Positions 51,224 to 62,466 are shown, counted from the stretch's first letter. The stretch: 64,000 bases of DNA from Luteimonas yindakuii (GCF_004803715.2 NZ_CP039383.2:2666001-2730000), one strand, 5' to 3'. Numbers and translations are program-made. The notes: a model not told the origin generated them from the letters alone.

Positions 51224-52531
51224 ATGTTCGGCTACTACTTCAACCTCGCGCTGCGCAGCTTCCGCCGCAACCGCGCGCTGACCGCGCTGATGGTGCTGGC
51301 GATCGCGCTGGGCATCGGCGCCAGCGTGACCACGCTGACCGTGTTCCGCGTGCTGTCCGGCGACCCGATCCCGCAGAAGAGCGACCAGCTGTACTACGTG
51401 CGCATGGACCCGGCGACGATGGACGGGTTCACACCCGGCGAGGATCCGGACGAGCAGATGACCCGGTTCGACGCGGAGGCCTTGCTGCGCGAGGCCCGCG
51501 GCGACCGCCAGGCGCTGATGTCCGCCGGCTCGGTGGCGGTGGAGCCCGACGCCGAAGGCCTGGCGCCGTTCGTGCTGCAGGCGCGCTACACCTCGGCGGA
51601 CTTCTTCGCGATGTTCGATACGCCGTTCCGCCATGGCAGTGGCTGGCAACGCGGCGACGACGAGTCGCGCGCGCGGGTGGCGGTGATCTCGCGGGCGATG
51701 GCCGAGCGGCTGTTCGGCGACACCGATCCCACCGGTCGCAGCCTGCGCATGGGTCGCACCGATTTCCGCGTCGTCGGCGTGCTCGACCACTGGCGGCCGA
51801 CGCCGCGCTTCTACGACATGAGCTCCGGCGAGTTCACCGAGAGCGAAGACGTGTACCTGCCGTTCTCGACCTCACGCGACCTGCGCCTCCCCACCCAGGG
51901 CAACATGAACTGCTGGGCCGAGCCCACCGGCGAGGAGGGCTCCACCGGCCCCGATGCCCCCTGCACCTGGATGCAGTACTGGGTGGAACTCGACACTCCC
52001 GCCAAGGCCGCCACGTACCGCGCCTACCTCGACAACTACACCTCGCAGCAGCGCGCGGCGGGTCGCTTCGAACGTCCCGACAACAACGCGCTGACCCCGG
52101 TGATGGCATGGCTGGAAGAACGCGAGGTGGTGCCCTCCGACGTCCGCCTGCAGGTGTGGCTGGCGTTCGGGTTCCTCGCCGTGTGCCTGCTCAACACGGT
52201 CGGCCTGCTGCTGGCCAAGTTCATGCGTCGCGGCGGCGAGATCGGCGTGCGCCGTGCGCTGGGCGCCAGCCGCCGCTCGATCTTCATGCAATGCCTGGTC
52301 GAAGCGGGCACGGTCGGGCTGGCCGGCGGCGCGCTCGGCATGCTGCTGGCGCTGCTCGGCCTGTGGGCCGTGCGCAGGCAACCGGCCGACTACGCCGAGC
52401 TGGCACGCATGGACCCGACCATGCTGCTGGTGACCTTTGCGATGGCCATCGCCGCCAGCCTGCTGGCAGGCGTGCTGCCGGCCTGGCGCGCGATGCAGGT
52501 GACGCCCGCCATCCAGCTCAAATCCCAGTAA
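51224..52531 (+). CDS. MacB-type ABC permease A
   Basis: A 435-residue permease: first membrane helix (FRRNRALTALMVLAIALGIG), a large periplasmic MacB_PCD domain (about 45-310, with RVAVISRAMAERLFGDTDPT, LRMGRTDFRVVGVLDHWRPT), then the FtsX part with three helices (LAFGFLAVCLLNTVGLLLAK, GGEIGVRRALGASRRSIFMQ, GLAGGALGMLLALLGLWAV). It ends LPAWRAMQVTPAIQLKSQ. It resembles the gene at 53787 much more than its direct neighbours (shared CLVEA, RRALGA(S/P)RRS, end QIKSP/QLKSQ). Confidence 0.88.
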   Translation: MFGYYFNLALRSFRRNRALTALMVLAIALGIGASVTTLTVFRVLSGDPIPQKSDQLYYVRMDPATMDGFTPGEDPDEQMTRFDAEALLREARGDRQALMSAGSVAVEPDAEGLAPFVLQARYTSADFFAMFDTPFRHGSGWQRGDDESRARVAVISRAMAERLFGDTDPTGRSLRMGRTDFRVVGVLDHWRPTPRFYDMSSGEFTESEDVYLPFSTSRDLRLPTQGNMNCWAEPTGEEGSTGPDAPCTWMQYWVELDTPAKAATYRAYLDNYTSQQRAAGRFERPDNNALTPVMAWLEEREVVPSDVRLQVWLAFGFLAVCLLNTVGLLLAKFMRRGGEIGVRRALGASRRSIFMQCLVEAGTVGLAGGALGMLLALLGLWAVRRQPADYAELARMDPTMLLVTFAMAIAASLLAGVLPAWRAMQVTPAIQLKSQ

Positions 52532-52557
52532 CGCTCCGCACGCCAAGGGACTCCGCC

Positions 52558-53787
52558 ATGGAACTCCGTCCGATCCTCTCCACCCTGTCGCGGCACAAGA
52601 CCGCCGCCGCGCTGATCGTGTTCGAGATCGCGCTGTCCTGCGCGATCGTCTGCAACGCGCTGTTCCTGATCGCCGGCCGGCTCGAGCGCATCGACCGTCC
52701 GACCGGCGCCGACGAGCAGCACGTGGTCACCGTGCAGGCACGCGGCCTGGCCAGGGACGAGAACGCGAACGCGCTGACGCAGACCGACCTCGCCGCGCTG
52801 CGTGCGATCCCCGGCGTGGCCAACGCCACGATCAGCGTGCAGATGCCGTTCGGCAATTCGAACTGGAACAGCAGCGTGCGCATGACCGCCGAGCAGCGCG
52901 GTGAAACCATGAGCGTGTCCAACTACATCGCCGACGAGCATTTGATCGACACGCTGGGCCTGAAGCTGGTGGCGGGGCGCAACTTCACCCGCGACGAGGT
53001 CGGCGACTTCGGCCGCATGCGCACCGAAGGCAAGGTGCACTTCCCGGCGGTGATCCTCGGCCAAGCCACCGCCGACCGGCTGTTCCCCGCCGGGGATGCA
53101 CTGGGCAAGGGACTCTACATCTGGGGCGAGGAACCGAGCCGGGTGATCGGCATCGTCGAACGCCTGGCGAAGCCGAACGACTTCGGTTCGGCGGCGAGCT
53201 ACGAGGAGTCGGTGATCCTGCCCGGGCAGGTGCCGTACTCCAGTGGCGCCTACCTGGTGCGCGTGCAGGATCCGTCGCAGCGGCAGGCGGTGCTGGAGCA
53301 GGCGCAGAAGGCGCTGCTGGCGCAGGGCCCGACCCGCATCGTCGATGCCGAGCAGGCGCGCACGCTGGAGAGCATGCGCGACCGCTACTACCGCCAGGAC
53401 CGCGCGATGGCGTGGATGCTGGTGGCGGTGATCGTGGCGCTGCTGGTGGTGACCGCGCTGGGCATCGTCGGCCTGGCCAGTTTCTGGGTGCAGCAGCGCA
53501 GCCGGCAGATCGGCATCCGCCGTGCGCTGGGCGCCACCCGCGGGCAGATCCTGCGCTACTTCCAGACCGAGAATTTCCTGCTGGCGACCATCGGCATCGC
53601 CATCGGCATGCTGCTGGCCTACGCGCTCAACCAGTTGCTGATGCAGCGCTACGAACTGCCGCGGTTGCCGCTGTTCTACCTGCCGATCGGCGCCGTGGCG
53701 CTGTGGCTGCTGGGCCAGATTGCCGTGTACGGCCCCGCACGGCGCGCCGCCCTCGTGCCGCCGGCCGTCGCCACGCGCGGCGCCTGA
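52558..53787 (+). CDS. MacB-type ABC permease B
   Basis: A 409-residue permease starting with ATG 52558. First helix AALIVFEIALSCAIVCNALF, periplasmic domain (GRNFTRDEVGDFGRMRTEGK, FPAVILGQATADRLFPAGDA), then the three FtsX helices (MAWMLVAVIVALLVVTALGI, IGIRRALGATRGQILRYFQT, LPLFYLPIGAVALWLLGQIA). The tail is ARRAALVPPAVATRGA. It pairs with permease A and is similar to the gene at 55129. Its stop overlaps the next start (TGATG). Confidence 0.88.
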   Translation: MELRPILSTLSRHKTAAALIVFEIALSCAIVCNALFLIAGRLERIDRPTGADEQHVVTVQARGLARDENANALTQTDLAALRAIPGVANATISVQMPFGNSNWNSSVRMTAEQRGETMSVSNYIADEHLIDTLGLKLVAGRNFTRDEVGDFGRMRTEGKVHFPAVILGQATADRLFPAGDALGKGLYIWGEEPSRVIGIVERLAKPNDFGSAASYEESVILPGQVPYSSGAYLVRVQDPSQRQAVLEQAQKALLAQGPTRIVDAEQARTLESMRDRYYRQDRAMAWMLVAVIVALLVVTALGIVGLASFWVQQRSRQIGIRRALGATRGQILRYFQTENFLLATIGIAIGMLLAYALNQLLMQRYELPRLPLFYLPIGAVALWLLGQIAVYGPARRAALVPPAVATRGA

Positions 53788-55121
53788 TGGCCGCGCGCTA
53801 CGCGGTCGAGCTCGGTCTGCGCGGGTTGCTGCGCCATCCGCGCACGATGGTGCTCACCGTGGTCCTGCTCGGCCTCGGCCTGGCCGCGGTGATGAGCATG
53901 CTGACCCTGCTGGCGATGTTGTCGGCCGATCCACTGCCCGGCATCAGCGGGCGCCTGCACCTGGCCTGGGTGGACTCGCGCGCCGCACCCACCAGTGCCT
54001 CGGCGGCCGAGCCCGATGCGGATGCGCCGCCGTTCCTGTGGAAGCTCGCCGACGCGCAGGCCCTGATGGCGCTGCAGCCGGCCGTGCGGCAGGCCGCGCT
54101 GGTGTCGACGCCGGTCACCGTACAGCCGGACGATGCGGACACCAGCAACACCGCCACCGCGGTGCTGGCGCTGGGGCCGATGCCGTCGATGTTCGGTGTG
54201 CCGCTGCAGCGCGGCCGCTACTGGACCGCGGCCGAGGAACAGGACCGGGTGCCGGTAGCGGTGATCGGAGATGCCACCGCACGCGCCTTGTTCGGCGAGG
54301 CGGACGCGGTGGGCCGCGACCTGCGCATCGGCAGCACGATGTTCCGCGTGATCGGCGTGGTGGGGCCGTGGGCCCCACGGCCGCGCTTCCATTTCCTGCA
54401 GGCCGGCCAGGCCGTATGGAGCGAACGCTCGGAATCGCTGTTCGTGCCGCTGCACGCCGCGCTGGATGCCGGCGTCGCGCCGGTGGCCACGCGCGACTGC
54501 GATGGCCGCGGCGTCGGTGGCTTCGGCTTCGACACCATCGACCTCGACGCCTGTCGCTGGCTGGCGCTGTGGGCGGAGCTGCCCGATGCGGCCACGCGCG
54601 ACGCCTATGCCGACGCACTGGCCGGCTATGCGCGATCGCGCCATGCCGCCGGCGTGTTCGAGCGCCCCGCGGCCAGCCGGCTCGACAGCGTGCCGGCGTG
54701 GCTGGCCGCCAACCGCGTGGTTCCCGACACCGTGCGGCTGTACCTGTGGCTCGCCGTGGGCCTGCTGGCGCTGTGCATGGTCAACGTCGCCGGCCTGCTG
54801 GCCGCACGGTTCCTGCGTCGCGGCAGCGAGCTCGGTGTGCGTCGCGTGCTGGGTGCGCCGCGGCGGTCGGTGCTGTTGCAGTGCCTGGTCGAGGCGGTCG
54901 CGGCCGGCACCCTGGGTGGCGTGCTGGCATGGCCGCTGACCCTGTTCGGGCTGTGGGTCATCCGCTTGCAGGACCACGGGTATACCGACCTCGCCCGATT
55001 CGAGCCGGGGCTGTTCGCGCTGCTGCTGGCGCTGGCCATCGGCACCGGCCTGCTGGTCGGCCTGGTGCCCGCATTACGCGCGGCACGGATCGAACCCGTG
55101 CTGCAGATCAAGAGTCCCTGA
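53787..55121 (+). CDS. MacB-type ABC permease A'
   Basis: A 444-residue permease starting at ATG 53787, overlapping the previous stop by one base. Helix one is PRTMVLTVVLLGLGLAAVMS; the periplasmic domain has VPVAVIGDATARALFGEADA and IGSTMFRVIGVVGPWAPRPR with a Cys pair near DCDGRG/DLDACRW; the membrane end has LYLWLAVGLLALCMVNVAGL, RVLGAPRRSVLLQCLVEAVA and finishes ARIEPVLQIKSP. Matching words with the gene at 51224 over its length support a duplication of permease A. Confidence 0.87.
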   Translation: MAARYAVELGLRGLLRHPRTMVLTVVLLGLGLAAVMSMLTLLAMLSADPLPGISGRLHLAWVDSRAAPTSASAAEPDADAPPFLWKLADAQALMALQPAVRQAALVSTPVTVQPDDADTSNTATAVLALGPMPSMFGVPLQRGRYWTAAEEQDRVPVAVIGDATARALFGEADAVGRDLRIGSTMFRVIGVVGPWAPRPRFHFLQAGQAVWSERSESLFVPLHAALDAGVAPVATRDCDGRGVGGFGFDTIDLDACRWLALWAELPDAATRDAYADALAGYARSRHAAGVFERPAASRLDSVPAWLAANRVVPDTVRLYLWLAVGLLALCMVNVAGLLAARFLRRGSELGVRRVLGAPRRSVLLQCLVEAVAAGTLGGVLAWPLTLFGLWVIRLQDHGYTDLARFEPGLFALLLALAIGTGLLVGLVPALRAARIEPVLQIKSP

Positions 55122-55128
55122 GGTGGGC

Positions 55129-56370
55129 ATGCGACTTCCCCTGCGCCCGATCGTCTCGGCCCTGCGCCGCCGCCCGCTGATGCCGTGGCTGGTCGCCATC
55201 CAGGTGGCCGTGGCGGTGGCGATCCTCGCCAATGCGGTGTTCCTGCTGCAGCGGCAGGTCACGCCGCTGCTGGCCGATGACGGCATCGCCCGCGACCGCC
55301 TGCTGCTGGTGGACCAGATGGTCGCCCGCCAGGGCAGCTGGAACGGCGCCCAGATCGATGCGGTCACCGCGCTGATCCGCGGCATTGCCGGCGTCGAGGC
55401 CGCCGCGCCCGCGCTGGGTCTGCCGATGAAGCAGTCGATGACCTTCACCCTGGCGCTGCGTGGCCCGGGTGGCGAGAGCGTGGTCTCGAGCGGTTTCGCC
55501 GGCGAAGGCCTGCGCGAGGCGCTCGGCCCGCAACTCGTGCAGGGCCGCGACTTCGAACCCGGCGAGGGCTTCCGCATCGACCTCGCCGCGGGCGGCATCG
55601 ACATCCCGTCCGGCACGCCGGTCATCCTGACCGAAGCGCTGGCGCGGCTGTGGTTCCCCGATGGCGACGCGCTGGGTGGGCGGCTGGAACAGACCGACGG
55701 CGGACGCGACCTGGTGGTGGTGGGCGTGGTCCGCCGGTTGCTGCGCTACCAGCTCGACGAGCTCGACGACGGCCGTGCGCAGCATTCGATCCTGCTGCCG
55801 GCGCGGATCGTCTCGGTGCCGGTGCTCAACTACGCGGTGCGGGTCGATCCGCAACGCCGCGATGCGGTTGCCGGCGACCTCGCGAAGGCACTGGAAGGCG
55901 AGTACGGCGCGCTGATGCTGGCGGGAGTGACGGTACGCGTGGACAGTTACGAGGCATTGCGCGATGCCGCGTTCCGCCCGCGACGCGCGGCGGCGTGGCT
56001 GTTCGGCACCGTGATCGCGGTGATCCTGGCGGTGACCGGGATCGGCATCGGCGGCCTGTCCGCGTACTGGGTGGAGACGCGGCTGCGGCCGATCGGCATC
56101 CGCCGTGCGCTCGGTGCCAGCCGCGGCGACATCATCCGCCACTGCCTCGCGGAGAACGCACTGGTGGTCGGCGCTGGCCTGGTGCCCGGGCTGGTGGCCG
56201 CGTATGCGATAAACCAGTGGCTGATGCAGGCCCATGCGATGGCCCGCCTGCCGCTGGCCTACCTGCCGCTGGCCGCGGCGCTGCTGTGGCTGCTCGGCCT
56301 GTACGCCGCTGCCGGCCCGGCGCGTCGTGCGGCCCGCGTGCCGCCGGCCATCGCCACCCGCAGCGCCTGA
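55129..56370 (+). CDS. MacB-type ABC permease B'
   Basis: A 413-residue permease; ATG 55129 chosen over GTG 55123. First helix WLVAIQVAVAVAILANAVFL, periplasmic domain (LGPQLVQGRDFEPGEGFRID, TPVILTEALARLWFPDGDAL), then FtsX helices (WLFGTVIAVILAVTGIGIGG, PIGIRRALGASRGDIIRHCL, LPLAAALLWLLGLYAAAGPA) and tail ARRAARVPPAIATRSA. The tail and the IGIRRALGA(T/S)RG words nearly repeat those of the gene at 52558, so A-B has been duplicated as a pair. It is followed by the regulatory genes. Confidence 0.87.
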   Translation: MRLPLRPIVSALRRRPLMPWLVAIQVAVAVAILANAVFLLQRQVTPLLADDGIARDRLLLVDQMVARQGSWNGAQIDAVTALIRGIAGVEAAAPALGLPMKQSMTFTLALRGPGGESVVSSGFAGEGLREALGPQLVQGRDFEPGEGFRIDLAAGGIDIPSGTPVILTEALARLWFPDGDALGGRLEQTDGGRDLVVVGVVRRLLRYQLDELDDGRAQHSILLPARIVSVPVLNYAVRVDPQRRDAVAGDLAKALEGEYGALMLAGVTVRVDSYEALRDAAFRPRRAAAWLFGTVIAVILAVTGIGIGGLSAYWVETRLRPIGIRRALGASRGDIIRHCLAENALVVGAGLVPGLVAAYAINQWLMQAHAMARLPLAYLPLAAALLWLLGLYAAAGPARRAARVPPAIATRSA

Positions 56371-56386
56371 GCGCAGGCCACCGCGC

Positions 56387-57762
<1,376 letters not shown>

Positions 57763-57763
<1 letters not shown>

Positions 57764-59070
57764 TGCATCCGCTGCGGCTGCCGATGAGCGTCCGCCTGAC
57801 CGCAGTGGCGGCGTTGTTCGCCATCGCCACCGCACTGCTCGGCAGCTGGCTGACCCGCTGGCTGCTGCCGTGGGCGGCGGTGCTCGTGGCGGCCGGTGCG
57901 CTGCTGCCGCTGCTGGTCTGGCGGGTGCGGCGCCTGCTCGATCCCGTGCGCGCGCTGTTCCGCGCGCTGGCCGGCGCGGTCACCGCCTATCGCGACGGCG
58001 ACTACAGCTTCGGCATCCGCTGGGACGGCCGCGGCGAACTGGCCGAACTGGTCGAAGCGCACAACCGCTTGGGCGACGTGCTGCGCGAGCAGCGCAACTC
58101 CCTGGTCCAGCGCGAACTGCTGCTCGACACCATGGTGCAGAACACGCCGGTGGCGATGGTGCTGCTCGACGGCGTGCGCCGCGTGGTGTTCGGCAACCTC
58201 GCCGCACGCAAGCTGCTGGGTGGGGGCAGGCGGCTGGAAGGCCAGGACTTCGATGCCGTCATCGACGAAGCCCCGGTCGCGCTGCGCGAGGCGCTGGCAC
58301 GTGGCGGCGATGGCATGTTCAGTGTCGGCGACGACGACGACCAGGAAGACATCTACCACCTGTCGCGGCGCCTGTTCCGCCTCAACGGCCGCCGCCACGA
58401 ACTCGTGCTGCTGCGCCTGCTCACCGCGGAACTGCGCCGGCAGGAAGTGCAGACCTGGAAGAAGGTGATCCGGGTGATCAGCCACGAGCTCAACAACTCG
58501 CTGGCGCCGATCGCGTCCCTCGCCCACTCCGGCGCGGAGCTGTTGCGTCGCGGCCAGGTCGAACGCGTGCCGGCCGCGCTGGCGACGATCGAGGAGCGGG
58601 CCCGGCACCTGGAAGGTTTCATCCGCGACTACGCGCGCTTCGCCAAGCTGCCGGCGCCGCGCCTGGACACCGTGGAGTGGGAGCGTTTCATCGAGCGCCT
58701 GCGCGACCAGGTGGCCTTCGGCTTCGACGGCAACCGCGACGGCAGCGCGCGCTTCGATACCGCGCAGATGGAGCAATGCCTGATCAACCTTCTGCGCAAC
58801 GCGCACGAGTCCGGCTCATCGGCCCAGGACGTGCGGCTGGCGGTGCGCCGGCTGCCCGACGCCTGGCGCATCGAGGTGCTCGACCGCGGCAGCGGCATGA
58901 ACGACGCGGTGCTGGCGAACGCGCTGCTGCCGTTCTATTCCACCAAGCGCAACGGCACCGGCCTCGGCCTCGCCCTGGCCCGCGAGATCTGCGAGGCGCA
59001 CGGCGGCCGCATCGCGCTGCAGAACCGCGACGGCGGCGGCCTCGCCGTCAGCCTCACGCTGCCCCAGTAG
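57763..59070 (+). CDS. Sensor histidine kinase, partner of the sigma-54 regulator
   Basis: A 435-residue membrane kinase; ATG 57763 overlaps the regulator stop (TGATG). Two helices at about 10-55 (LTAVAALFAIATALLGSWL, LLPWAAVLVAAGALLPLLVW) have almost no periplasmic loop, so it senses within the membrane or cytosol. A HAMP-like section (DGRGELAELVEAHNRLGDVL) and a PAS (TMVQNTPVAMVLLDGVRRVV) precede the phosphoacceptor VIRVISHELNNSLAPIASLA. ATPase boxes are CLINLLRNAHES, EVLDRGSGM, FYSTKRNGTGLGLALAREIC. This is the NtrB/NtrY-like type that feeds NtrC-family activators. Confidence 0.92.
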
Positions 59071-59100
59071 AGAAACGCGGCCTTTGGCCGCTTCCACCGT

Positions 59101-59222
59101 CCCTCTCCCGCCTGCGGGAGAGGGGGGACCACCTGCAAAGCAGGTGGTGGGGTGAGGGGAAACACTTGCGAGTGGTCCTCATCCGCCCCTGCGGGGCACC
59201 TTCTCCCCAGACGGGAGAAGGG
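59101..59222. repeat. REP-like cluster between convergent kinase and glmU
   Basis: Three hairpins stand in a row: CCCTCTCCCGCCTGCGGGAG (59101 on), CCACCTGC AAA GCAGGTGG (59129-59147, perfect), and CCTCATCCGCCCCTGCGGGG with CTTCTCCCC...GGGAGAAGGG (about 59177-59221). The words match the elements at 5.5 and 23.05 kb. The cluster also acts as a bidirectional stop between the two genes. Confidence 0.75.
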
Positions 59223-59233
59223 TCAGCCACCTA

Positions 59234-60601
59234 CTACTTCTTCGGCCGTACCCACCCTTCGATCACGGTCTGCCGCGCACGCGCGACTGCGAGCTTCTCA
59301 TCGGGCACGTCGACCGTGATCACCGAACCGGCCGCCGTGGTGGCGCCGGCGCCGATGCGGACCGGCGCCACCAGCGAGGCATTGGAGCCGACGAACGCGC
59401 CATCGCCGATCACGGTGCGGTGCTTGTTCACGCCGTCGTAGTTGCAGGTGATGGTGCCGGCACCGATGTTCGCGCCGGCGCCGATCTCCGCATCGCCGAG
59501 ATAGGTGAGGTGGTTGGCCTTGCTCGCCACGCCGACGGTGGTGTTCTTGGTCTCGACGAAGTTGCCGATATGCGCACCATCGGCAAGCACGGTGCCGGGC
59601 CGCAGGCGCGCGAACGGCCCGATGGTGGCGGCGCCCTCTGCGCGCACGCCGTCGAGGTCGCAGTGCGCGCGCACCGCGGTGCCGCCGCCCAGCGCCACGT
59701 CCTTCAAGCGGCAGAACGGGCCGATGCGCACGCCATCGCCCAGCTCGACGCGACCTTCCAGGATCACGTCGACATCGAATTCCACATCCGCGCCGACCAC
59801 CACCTCGCCGCGGATGTCCACGCGTGCCGGATCGGCGAAACGTGCGCCCTGCCCGCACAGCACACGCACCGCCCGTTGCTGGAATGCACGTTCGAGCTGT
59901 GCCAGCTGCCAGGGATCGTTCGCGCCTTCGGCCTCCACCGGGTCGTCGACCATCACGATGTCGGCGGCGGCGAATTCGTCGGCCGCCATCGCGAAGATGT
60001 CGGTGAGGTAGTACTCGCCCTGCGCGTTGTCGTTGGACAGCGCGCCCAGCCAGCGTTTCAGCGCGGTGGCCTCGGCGGCGACGATGCCGGTGTTGACCAG
60101 GCGGATGCGGCGCTGCTCCTCGTCGGCGTCCTTGTGCTCGACGATGGCCGCCACGTGGCCCTCGGAATCGCGCACCACGCGACCGTAACCACGCGGGTCG
60201 TCGAGCTCGGCCACCAGTACCGCCAGCCGCGCGCTGCGCTCGCCGGTCAACAGGCGCTGCAGCGTGGCGGCGGTGATCAGCGGCACGTCGCCGTACAGCA
60301 CCACCACCTCGGCGCCATCGGGCACCTCGCCCAGCGCCTGCTGCACCGCATGGCCGGTGCCCAGACGCTCGCGCTGCTCGGCCCACAGCAGGTCGTCCTG
60401 GTCGCCGAAGGCCGCGCGTACCTGGTCGCCACCGTGCCCGTAGACGACATGGATCGCCGCCGGCGCAAGCTCGCGCGCGGTGGCGATCACGTGCGCCAGC
60501 ATCGGCTGCCCGGCGATCTTCTGCAGCACCTTCGGCAGCGCCGAGCGCATGCGCTTGCCTTCACCGGCTGCGAGGATGACGACGTGGAGTGGAGCGGTCA
60601 T
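59234..60601 (-). CDS. glmU: Bifunctional N-acetylglucosamine-1-phosphate uridyltransferase / glucosamine-1-phosphate acetyltransferase
   Basis: A 455-residue enzyme making UDP-GlcNAc. The N-terminal uridyltransferase has [60 protein letters not shown] and [10 protein letters not shown]. From about residue 250 the left-handed beta-helix acetyltransferase follows ([80 protein letters not shown]). Length is standard. It uses the product of glmS and supplies peptidoglycan and lipopolysaccharide synthesis. Its location close to atpDC is the common order in this family of bacteria. Confidence 0.96.
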   Translation of the reverse strand: MTAPLHVVILAAGEGKRMRSALPKVLQKIAGQPMLAHVIATARELAPAAIHVVYGHGGDQVRAAFGDQDDLLWAEQRERLGTGHAVQQALGEVPDGAEVVVLYGDVPLITAATLQRLLTGERSARLAVLVAELDDPRGYGRVVRDSEGHVAAIVEHKDADEEQRRIRLVNTGIVAAEATALKRWLGALSNDNAQGEYYLTDIFAMAADEFAAADIVMVDDPVEAEGANDPWQLAQLERAFQQRAVRVLCGQGARFADPARVDIRGEVVVGADVEFDVDVILEGRVELGDGVRIGPFCRLKDVALGGGTAVRAHCDLDGVRAEGAATIGPFARLRPGTVLADGAHIGNFVETKNTTVGVASKANHLTYLGDAEIGAGANIGAGTITCNYDGVNKHRTVIGDGAFVGSNASLVAPVRIGAGATTAAGSVITVDVPDEKLAVARARQTVIEGWVRPKK

Positions 60602-60678
60602 GGAATCGCCTGTGGACGGGATCGCGGCATTCTAACGGGCGCCGCTGGTAGCATTCGCGCCGTGCCGTCCGGGCACGG

Positions 60679-62259
60679 TCACCAACGGGTCCTGCGTTGA
60701 GCATCGTCCGCCAGTCGCGCAGCTACCTGATGATCGGCGGCCTGCAATGGGCGCTGGACTGGGCGGTCATGGTCGCGCTCAGCCACGCCGGCCTGCCGGT
60801 GCGCCAGGCCAATGTGATCGGCCGCATCTGCGGTGCGCTCTGCGGCTTCTGGATGAACGGTCGCTTCACCTTCGCCTGCGAGGACACCACCGTGGGCCGC
60901 ATCCAGCTGCAGCGCTTCCTGGTGATGTGGATCGCCACCACCGTGGTCAGCACCTGGGCCATCGGGCATATCGACGACTACCTCGGGCTGAAGTGGGCCT
61001 GGCTGGCCAAACCGCTGGTGGAGATCGCGCTCGGGGTGATCGGCTTCGTCATCTCGCGCCACTGGATCTACAAGCGCTGACGCCCCGCCGGCATCGCGCA
61101 GCAGCGGCAGCAGGCGTTCCAGCGGCAGCGCCGGCACGTCGCCTCGATGGCCCCGCATCCCGTGGGCGCGGAACATCGAGTTGAGGGTGGCCTCCTCGGT
61201 GGCTTCGGCCACCGCGACGAACAGCGGGCTCATCGCCTCGTTGCCGAGCGTGGCGGCGCCCACGGTCGCCTGGCCGCGGATGCGGCGCATCGCCGGCGCG
61301 GTGGAAAATGCGATCACGTAGTCGCCCGAACCGTTCGACATCGAGGCACCGGTGCGGGCCAGGCCGACGATCGCGCGCCGTGCGAGGCGTTCGAGCTGGC
61401 GCGCATCGAGCGGTGCGTCGGTGGCGACCACGATCATGATGCTGCCGTCGCCAGCTGCCGGCGGCGCGTCCACCGTCGCCTCTCCCCTGCGTGGCCACCA
61501 GTGCGCCGGATCCGGCAACCGTGGCCCGACCCGCACGCCGGCGACGGTGAGGGTGCCGCCGTAATTGCTCTGCACCAGCACGCCGACCACATGCGTGTTG
61601 CCGGTGCCGGCGACCACGCGCGAACTGGTGCCGATGCCGCCCTTCCAGCCGAAGGCGATCGTGCCGGTACCGGCGCCGATCGCCCCTTCCTCGACGTTGG
61701 TGGTCGAAGCCCCTGCGAGCGCGGCCTGCACATGCGCCGCCTGCAGCGGGCGTGCGCGGATGTCGTTGAGATAGCCGTCGTTGGTCTCGCCGACCACCGG
61801 GTTGAGTGAGCGGACCTCCTCCATGCCCGGTCGCGCCAGCTGCCAATCGACGAGCGCGTTGGCGGCGGTCCACACGCCCAGTGTGCCGGTCAGCAGGATC
61901 GGCGTCTCCAGTTCGCCGAGCTCGCGCACCTGGCTGATGCCCAACAGCTTGCCGTAGCCGTTGGCGACGTGGATCGCCGCCGGCACGCGCTCGGCATACG
62001 GGTCGCCCGGGTGCGGCAGGATCGCGGTGACACCGGTGCGCACGCCCTCGCCCTCGACCACGGTGGCGTGGCCGACGGCGACGCCCGCAACGTCGATGAT
62101 CGCGTTGCGCGGCCCCGTGGGCAGGGCACCGATGACGAGGCCGAGGTCACGCGCGCGCGGGCGCTCCGGAGTCGCAGCCGTGGGCCCTGCGGCGAGCACC
62201 GGACCAGCGGCGGCCATCAGCAACGCGCACACGGCAGCGGCGCAGGCGTAATTCTTCAT
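60679..62259 (-). CDS. DmpA/P1 family aminopeptidase, exported (true end probably near 61068)
   Basis: An N-terminal-nucleophile peptidase that splits itself and releases N-terminal D- or beta-amino acids in known relatives. ATG 62259 gives a signal peptide (MKNYACAAAVCALLMAAAGP, cut near VLAA). Family words: LGLVIGALPTGPRNAIIDVA, GVAVGHATVVEGEGVRTGVT, NGYGKLLGISQVRELGELET, VVGETNDGYLNDIRARPLQA, GAIGAGTGTIAFGWKGGIGT, VLVQSNYGGTLTVAG (the Asn-Tyr-Gly region near the processed Ser/Thr), ATDAPLDARQLERLARRAIV. The family domain is complete by about 61080. Beyond, the frame runs antisense through gtrA; one base less in the four-base run 61083-61086 would stop it at 61068-61070, giving about 397 residues. 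Confidence 0.82.
   Translation of the reverse strand: MKNYACAAAVCALLMAAAGPVLAAGPTAATPERPRARDLGLVIGALPTGPRNAIIDVAGVAVGHATVVEGEGVRTGVTAILPHPGDPYAERVPAAIHVANGYGKLLGISQVRELGELETPILLTGTLGVWTAANALVDWQLARPGMEEVRSLNPVVGETNDGYLNDIRARPLQAAHVQAALAGASTTNVEEGAIGAGTGTIAFGWKGGIGTSSRVVAGTGNTHVVGVLVQSNYGGTLTVAGVRVGPRLPDPAHWWPRRGEATVDAPPAAGDGSIMIVVATDAPLDARQLERLARRAIVGLARTGASMSNGSGDYVIAFSTAPAMRRIRGQATVGAATLGNEAMSPLFVAVAEATEEATLNSMFRAHGMRGHRGDVPALPLERLLPLLRDAGGASALVDPVARDDEADHPERDLHQRFGQPGPLQPEVVVDMPDGPGADHGGGDPHHQEALQLDAAHGGVLAGEGEATVHPEAAERTADAADHIGLAHRQAGVAERDHDRPVQRPLQAADHQVAARLADDAQRRTRW
60697..61080 (+). CDS. GtrA family membrane protein
   Basis: A 127-residue protein with four membrane helices (YLMIGGLQWALDWAVMVALS, VIGRICGALCGFWMNGRF, FLVMWIATTVVSTWAIGHI, LVEIALGVIGFVISRHWIY). 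The WMNGRFTF and SRHWIYKR words are hallmarks of GtrA, small flippase-type proteins for polyprenol-linked sugars. TTG at 60697 is used as start because the first helix follows directly; no ATG is near. It converges on the peptidase gene, whose sequenced frame runs antisense through it. Confidence 0.85.
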   Translation: MSIVRQSRSYLMIGGLQWALDWAVMVALSHAGLPVRQANVIGRICGALCGFWMNGRFTFACEDTTVGRIQLQRFLVMWIATTVVSTWAIGHIDDYLGLKWAWLAKPLVEIALGVIGFVISRHWIYKR

Positions 62260-62442
62260 GTCGGGCTCCCACGGGACTGTCGCGACCGTAGGCCGGACCG
62301 GGCGGCCGGGCAAGCGCACGTTGCGCATTCCACACATTGCGCCCCGCCGCTGCGTGCGGGAGCGTGCGCCGGGGGAATACTCCCGCCGTGCCGGTCGACA
62401 GCACCGAGTGGAACCCGCGCGGGAATGCGCCGCCACAAACGG

Positions 62443-62466
62443 AAAAAGCCGCCCGCAGGCGGCTTT
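62443..62466 (-). terminator. Rho-independent terminator of the atp operon
   Basis: On the minus strand AAAGCCGCC TGCGG GCGGC followed by TTTTT, 36 bp past the atpC stop. It is a typical stem with T run and ends the ATP synthase operon. Confidence 0.85.
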
